DNA of 64,000 nucleotides from Luzula sylvatica (Eukaryota; Streptophyta; Magnoliopsida; Poales; Juncaceae): the NCBI GenBank assembly GCA_946800325.1, contig OX326961.1:15932215-15996214 (forward strand), read 5' to 3'. The position numbers and the translations under genes were made by a program. Under the pieces are notes generated by a model. The model saw only the letters and a list, made by a program, of their open reading frames with translations. It had not been told where the DNA came from and did no database searches. This document shows, piece after piece, positions 60,684-64,000 of this stretch. Each line of letters begins with the position of its first letter. Position 1 is the stretch's first letter.

Positions 60684-60740
<57 letters not shown>

Positions 60741-60743
<3 letters not shown>

Positions 60744-60944
60744 TAACCTACTTAATTAAGAATCAAAAATTTGATACTTAATACTTTTTAACCATTAAAT
60801 TTGTATTGAGATTTGTGTTTTTTTCATGATGATCATGAAATTTTGTGCACATCATTAAATGCACAAATCTCAATGCAAATATAATGGTTAAAAAACATTA
60901 AGTACCAAATCTTTGGTACTTAAATAAATATGTTAGCCTCCCTC
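60741..60944. mobile_element. Hairpin MITE bounded by TA microsatellites, copy 1
   Basis: About 200 bp starting TGCTAACCTACTTAATTAAG and ending ATGTTAGCCTCCCT, with arms of about 42 bp, an inner AAATCTCAAT/ATTGAGATTT pair and a central TCATGATGATCATGA palindrome. (TA)n tracts lie on both sides (about 60684-60740 and 60945-60960). The setting recalls rice Micron elements, which sit in TA microsatellites. Confidence 0.7.
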
Positions 60945-62128
60945 ATATATATATATATATAGGGAGCTTCTATGATACACTCTTTTTACAAAAGGGTAAT
61001 TTGGGTATTACAAATATGAACATGTATTATTTGTTTAAGTTCTCAATTTGCATTAACAATTGTTTTCTCCATTTTAGTGGTTACCTTTTTTGCATCTCTC
61101 TTTCTCTCTCCTTCCTCTCTCCTAATTTGCACCATAAATACATTATGACATATTTTTCATCAAATATGGTAAAACATACAAATTAATAGCAAAAGGAAGA
61201 AGAATAGAAATAATAATAAAGATTATACGATCATTCTCACAACTAACAATAACATTGTGTAAGAACAAAACAATATACTTCTTTAATTTAATTTTATGAA
61301 ATCGAAACTTGGAGTAATTTTTTCAGCTTGTCGCAAAATACTATAATCTTTTTGTTTTCGATCCCGTTCCAATAAAAATGAGAAAACATTCTACCAAATA
61401 AATGTTTATGAAAGAAATAGATGGATTTATACAATTTATCATTTTATTTAAAAAATGATTTTAATTGATATAATTTAGAGACAAAAAAAGTGGAAGAGAA
61501 ATTTCAAATTCTTAATTTTATTCAAGTTTGTTGCTCCAGTGAATACTCTAGAAGTTCGATTATGTACCGATATAAGTAATTCATTTCTTCTAACTGTACT
61601 TTTGAATCCACTTACTCATGTGGAGTGAATTCACGAAGACATTAAAAGTATTAATAAATCAATTTATTAATAAATCGAGCGAAACTATTGAATCCACTGG
61701 AGCAAAAGTATTAATAAATCAATTAGTTTTACAAATTATTATCTGAAATGTATAAACTCAAATCCCTCATTGAAAACAACAACATTAGTTAAGAAAGTCG
61801 AATTATACTAACTCATTATTAAATTAATTCATTAATCCATTAATTCACAATATCAATACATCACAATACTGGTACGAGGTATTAGTATATAATACTTATT
61901 CGTAGACTAATGCGCTTGTGCTGATTCGAAGACTCATTTGTATAAACATACTAATGCGACCCACCATTTCTCACACTTTTACTTCACGTTAAGATTGGAT
62001 GCAACACCTATACCAGAAAGTTGCGAAGTAATAAATAATTTAAATATTTATAACTAGATAAAATTCGAATTTCTGATTTTGCTGCAGTACATATCTTTTC
62101 TATGATAAAATTCGAATTAATAAAAAAA

Positions 62129-62812
62129 GGGGGATTTACATATTTACCCCTTGTTAAATTTAAAATTACATATTTACCCTTCTTAAAATTAAAATATCAT
62201 ATTTATCCTTTGTTAAATCTAAAATATCATATTTATCCAAAAATTAAAAATCGTCCAATTTCTCCGTTAAAACTAACGGCCAACCTTTAAATATTTTATC
62301 CTTTACATATTTACCTTTATAAAAACCTCAATATCATATTTACTCTTTTAAAAATAAAAATATCATATTCACCCTTTTCAAAATAAAAATGTCATTACTG
62401 TAATATTATTTAAATTATAGTTGGGAAATCAAATTATAAAAAATATAATAGGATTTAGAAAACAGAGAAACTAAATTACATTATTTTTTTTGTTTTAAAT
62501 TGGACGGTAAATATGATATTTTGTTTCGAAAGGGTAAATATGATATCTTTGTTTTGAAAAGGGTAAATATGATATTTTTATTTTTAAAAGGATAAATATG
62601 ATATTTTAGGTTTTTAGAAGGGTAATTATGTAAATGGTAAAATAGTAATTTTAAAGATTGACCGTTAGATTTAACGGAGGAATTGGATGGTTTTTAATTT
62701 TTGGGTAAATATGATATTTTAGATTTAACAAAGGGTACATTTGATATTTTCATTTTAAGAAGGGTAAATATGTAATTTTAGATTTAACAAGGGGTAAATA
62801 TGTAAATTCCCC
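62129..62812. mobile_element. Mutator-like foldback element with arms of about 280 bp
   Basis: The 684-bp element starts GGGGGATTTACATATTTACC and ends GGTAAATATGTAAATTCCCC. Its arms are reverse complements over about 280 bp and are built of roughly 20-30-bp tandem units with AAATATGATATTTT and GGGTAAATATG. The flanks read ATAAAAAAA on both sides (62120-62128, 62813-62821), a 9-bp but low-complexity duplication. Confidence 0.7.
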
Positions 62813-63241
62813 ATAAAAAAAATGCGTACCAATTCTTCCCTCAATTTCTGATTTTGCTTCAGTACATATCTTTATGTCCTCTGCTAATTTCGCAATTGTT
62901 GCCTTCGAGCTGTCATTTACACTCTCATCAAAAGACTTGCATATCTGAAATCAAAACCTGCATATCTGAAATTAAAAATAAATAAAGAAAATTAAGATGT
63001 GAATAAAACAAATTCGAGGGGCACATATGAAAAAGAGAGAAATAAGTACAAAGAACCCAACTCGAATTTGCTATTGCAAGCTTCGAATAAGGAACTTGTC
63101 TTCGAATTTTTGTAGAGAAATTAGGGCTTCGCTTCAATTTGAGAGGGAAAAGGGAAAACACTTCAGAGGATTCAAGTTATAAAAATTAAGGAAAAGGGAA
63201 AAACCTCAAAATTCGAGTGGCAACCCCGTCACTCGATCGAG

Positions 63242-63244
<3 letters not shown>

Positions 63245-63293
<49 letters not shown>
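63245..63293. repeat. (GA)n microsatellite
   Basis: About 24 GA units. The minus-strand frame across it (63206-63400) reads a Ser-Leu run and is an artefact. Between 62928 and 63161 a minus-strand frame is open, but no family is recognised. Confidence 0.95.
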
Positions 63294-63296
<3 letters not shown>

Positions 63297-63673
63297 TTTA
63301 GTATCAGGCGAGAGAGGGAGGAGTTCAGTACCGCGAGAGCGAACGGCTTGATCTGTATAGCGATCGCGAGAAGACTTCTCTGGTTTTTGATGACGAGCAT
63401 GGTGGAAGAGGGAGATTGTCGCGAGATTGGGGGCGAGAGAGAGGTGAGATTGGGGGAGAACTACTGGAGATGGAGAGGGGTACGCACGAAAGGGATAGAA
63501 AGGGATAGGAGAGAGTAATTTATGGGTGCAAAATTACTTTTTTGCCCTTTTTAAAGGTGTATGATAAAGAAACTGATTTAATCAAGACCCTTAGATTGAC
63601 ATCAAACTTTTCGTTTTAATGGTTGGATCATGAAAGGGTGTATAGTAAGGTAAAATGGGTGTACATAGAATCT

Positions 63674-63703
<30 letters not shown>

Positions 63704-63706
<3 letters not shown>

Positions 63707-63901
63707 TAAACTACTTAATTAAGTACCAACATTTTGGTAATTAATGTTTTTCACCATTGGATATGGATTGAGATTTGTGTTTTTTCAGGATGATCATGAA
63801 AATTTGTGAATATTATTAAATGCATAAATCTCAATACAAATTCAATGATGAAAAAATACTAAGTACCAAAATGTTGGTACTTAATTAAGTAGTTTAGTCT
63901 C

Positions 63902-63905
<4 letters not shown>
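63704..63905. mobile_element. Hairpin MITE bounded by TA microsatellites, copy 2
   Basis: Same family and orientation as copy 1, with better matched arms (CTAAACTACTTAATTAAG against CTTAATTAAGTAGTTTAG; GTACCAACATTTTGGTA). (TA)n tracts flank it at about 63677-63703 and 63906-63948. Confidence 0.72.
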
Positions 63906-63954
<49 letters not shown>

Positions 63955-64000
63955 CTCCCGAATATTGTGAGTTTGATTTTGTTTGAAATTGATACATTTG

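Larger units (their letters stand above)
60961..63676. mobile_element. TIR-bounded 2.7-kb unit between TA microsatellites
   Basis: The left end AGGGAGCTTCTATGATACAC and the right end GTGTACATAGAATCTCCT are inverted copies of about 18-25 bp, each bordered by (TA)n. The interior includes the Mutator-like foldback at 62129, a GA microsatellite and no transposase. Superfamily is undetermined; TA-only flanks prevent reading a target duplication. Confidence 0.5.

Noticed and set aside
1..64000. tRNA, rRNA and organelle-derived sequence
   Set aside because: I looked for tRNA B-box-like GTTCGAATC contexts and long GC-balanced conserved stretches and found no convincing cloverleaf, rRNA or organellar insertion by eye; a covariance-model scan would be needed to exclude small RNAs.

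Overview
The window is nuclear DNA of a flowering plant, most likely a dicot. The evidence is interrupted genes with short GT-AG introns, plant-only families (NAC factor, thaumatin-like protein, DUF295 F-box proteins, MATH-BTB remnant, nuclear RPS16), an AT-rich intergenic background, and a dense load of plant transposon types. The species cannot be named from the sequence alone.

Layout. 1-1.6 kb: the last three exons of an oxysterol-binding-protein-related gene (+). 2.0-3.4 kb: a four-exon thaumatin-like protein gene (-) with an unusual repeat-rich, membrane-anchored C-terminus. 3.4-5.6 kb: three small DNA transposons. 5.8-6.7 kb: nuclear organellar ribosomal protein S16 (-). 6.7-11.4 kb: gene-free, with two non-autonomous transposons. 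11.4-14.5 kb: a five-exon TBC (Rab-GAP) gene (+) with one GC-AG intron and a hairpin element in that intron. 14.5-21.9 kb: gene-free, with a tandem duplication split by a Mutator-like element. 21.9-23.8 kb: a three-exon NAC transcription factor (+). 26.0-28.8 kb: a 14-exon signal-peptide, coiled-coil, one-membrane-span protein gene (-). 28.8-34 kb: repeats, then a two-exon piece of SRP72 at 34.0-34.4 kb. 34.4-41 kb: two tandem F-box/DUF295 paralogues (-) inside a segmental duplication, separated by a PIF/Harbinger-like element, a Mutator-like MITE and an array of E2F-like motifs. 42.2-44.4 kb: a scrambled Copia retrotransposon whose LTR abuts a broken MATH-BTB gene. 49.8-53.8 kb: a 5'-truncated LINE with a 16-bp target duplication, itself interrupted by a CACTA element. 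54-64 kb: mostly repeats, including a symmetrical nest of hairpin elements around TA microsatellites.

The intact genes are ordinary housekeeping or regulatory plant genes in no functional cluster. I found no dedicated new multi-gene system. The most informative content is the transposon record, where target-site duplications can be read directly for nine elements (two 8-bp perfect and one 8-bp with a mismatch, four 9-bp, one 3-bp CACTA type, one 16-bp LINE), plus a weaker 3-bp TAA for a tenth. A few gene oddities also stand out: the anchored thaumatin-like protein, the MGCC-starting F-box pair, the GC-AG intron and the E2F-motif array. All exon models were derived by eye from splice consensus, reading phase and remembered family similarity; none was checked by alignment or transcripts.
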